Shown piece after piece: positions 62,985-64,000 of a stretch of 64,000 nt of DNA. The stretch comes from an uncultured Bacteroidaceae bacterium (GTDB lineage: Bacteria; Bacteroidota; Bacteroidia; Bacteroidales; Bacteroidaceae). The DNA lies in contig CAJOLR010000003.1 in NCBI GenBank assembly GCA_905235565.1, forward strand, positions 1 to 64,000, read 5' to 3'. A program made the translations under genes and the position numbers. The notes under the pieces were generated by a model that saw only the letters and a program-made list of their open reading frames with translations, had not been told where the DNA came from and did not search any database. The number at the start of each line of letters is the position of its first letter. The stretch's first letter is position 1.

Positions 62985-64000
62985 CAGTCATTCAGTACCA
63001 TTGGCATAAGCAACATGAGCAGATTCTCACCTTCTGCCTGCTCGGTGGGAACTATCACACCTGCGCGTGAAGGATCGGCCAGCTGTAGTGTTATCTCCTG
63101 GCTGGGAATATTGTTCAGGATGTCTATAAGGAAACCGGCCTTGAAACCGATGCTCATGAACGTTCCGTCATACTGGCATGCCAGACTCTCCTTGGCGGAT
63201 GTGGAAAAATCAATGTCCTGAGCTGAAATGTCAACCTTATCTTTCTCTATGCGCAGCTTTATAAGACCGCTGCTGGCAGGTGAGAACACGGATACACGGC
63301 GCAATGCAGTAACCAGAGTCTGACGGTCTATGATGAGGTGATGAGGGTTGTTCATCGGGATTACGGAAGCGTAGTTGGGATAGCGTCCGTCAATGAGGCG
63401 GCATACCATACGGAACTCCTCCGGCAATGAGAACCGTGCTATGCGGCTGTCAAACTCAATGGTGATGACCTCTGCCTCCTTGCTGATAAGTGAGCGGAAC
63501 AGTGAAGCCGGCTTCTTGGGAAGTATGAATGAAGACTTGCCGTCTGCATGGACATTGGTGTTGCGGTTGCATACCAACTTGTGTCCGTCGGACGCTACGA
63601 ACGTTGCGCCCTCCTCATTAATATCAAAGAATATACCGTTCATTACAGGACGGAGCTCGTCATCGGCAGTAGCGAAAATGGTGCGGGCCAGGCCGTCAGA
63701 AAGTATCTGGGCCGGAATCTGCAGACTGACAGCATCCTCATTCAGGACAGCCGGAGTCGGGTACTCATCGGGATTCTGGCCAACCATCTTGTACTCACCG
63801 TTCTGGTAGTTAACCACAACCTCATAGTTGCTGTCATTGACTTTGAACGTGATCGGCTGCTCCGGAATCTCCTTGAGGGCATCGAGGAGAGTCTTGGCCG
63901 GCAGGGCAATCTGGCCGTCGGCGCTGGATTCCACAATGTCAATTATCGTTTCCAGTGTTGTATCGTTATCGGCTGCAGTAACAGTCAGTTTGCCGTTTTC
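62984..64000 (-). CDS. dnaN: DNA polymerase III beta clamp (5' part beyond window)
   Basis: The gene runs to the window edge on the minus strand: reading frame continues upstream of the GTG at 63934 (ENGKLTVTAADNDTTLETII), so that codon is internal. 338 residues are present out of about 370-375. All three clamp domains can be followed, with KPASLFRSLISKEAEVITIE and a C-terminal LLMPMVLND that forms the hydrophobic pocket end. It encircles DNA and tethers polymerases. Confidence 0.96.
   Translation of the reverse strand, partial: ENGKLTVTAADNDTTLETIIDIVESSADGQIALPAKTLLDALKEIPEQPITFKVNDSNYEVVVNYQNGEYKMVGQNPDEYPTPAVLNEDAVSLQIPAQILSDGLARTIFATADDELRPVMNGIFFDINEEGATFVASDGHKLVCNRNTNVHADGKSSFILPKKPASLFRSLISKEAEVITIEFDSRIARFSLPEEFRMVCRLIDGRYPNYASVIPMNNPHHLIIDRQTLVTALRRVSVFSPASSGLIKLRIEKDKVDISAQDIDFSTSAKESLACQYDGTFMSIGFKAGFLIDILNNIPSQEITLQLADPSRAGVIVPTEQAEGENLLMLLMPMVLND

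Overview
The window is chromosomal DNA of a Bacteroidales bacterium (Bacteroidota), genus not resolved. The evidence is the Bacteroidota-type promoters (TTTG, about 20 bp, TAnnTTTG), the fused lpxC-fabZ gene, SPII lipoproteins without strong Shine-Dalgarno sites, and housekeeping proteins of Bacteroides/Prevotella type. No phage, IS transposase, rRNA or CRISPR array is visible, and there is one tRNA (Cys).

Layout. 0.1-6.0 kb holds an ECF sigma factor, its coupled anti-sigma-like membrane protein, two lipoproteins and three small membrane proteins, separated by short related intergenic repeats. 6.0-7.25 kb is a duplicated membrane protein plus an Xre repressor behind a palindromic operator-like promoter. 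7.3-20.5 kb has an ABC ATPase, an RsmI-like methyltransferase, a DPP-IV peptidase and a long minus-strand housekeeping block (tsaC, miaA, pRiA4b-like, lpxA, lpxC-fabZ, lpxD, pyrF, prfA, 2-hydroxyacid dehydrogenase). 20.6-38.8 kb is a plus-strand run: a GH9 lipoprotein, then a 15-kb envelope transporter locus (ABC ATPase, ABC-2 permease with M1-like domain, TolC, adaptor, RND pump, RND-ABC fusion, ABC-2 permease). 38.9-44.7 kb has pepD, an Lrp regulator, metY, metA and a GIN-domain protein. 44.7-64 kb is almost all minus strand: purM, lemA, TPM protein, aroE, purC, phoH, marC, a lipoprotein, menG, menA, tRNA-Cys, clpB, a GH35-like hydrolase, rlmB, recN, coaBC fused to DUF4835, an exonuclease and the partial dnaN.

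How genes work together. lpxD, lpxC-fabZ and lpxA make early lipid A. metA, whose residue 111 is the Glu of acetyl-CoA-using enzymes, should feed O-acetylhomoserine to metY. menA and menG complete menaquinone. The transporter locus encodes inner-membrane, periplasmic and outer-membrane parts of what looks like one machine.

The strongest unusual signals are: (1) an RND pump fused to an ABC ATPase whose nucleotide-binding domain is split by a roughly 200-residue membrane insertion; (2) an intergenic family of long stems enclosing hairpins with covarying arms and conserved linkers, at 9.8, 40.4 and 43.6 kb, with a relative at 7.3 kb; (3) cytosolic enzymes joined to membrane or exported segments (aroE, coaBC-DUF4835); (4) a ClpB with no N-domain.
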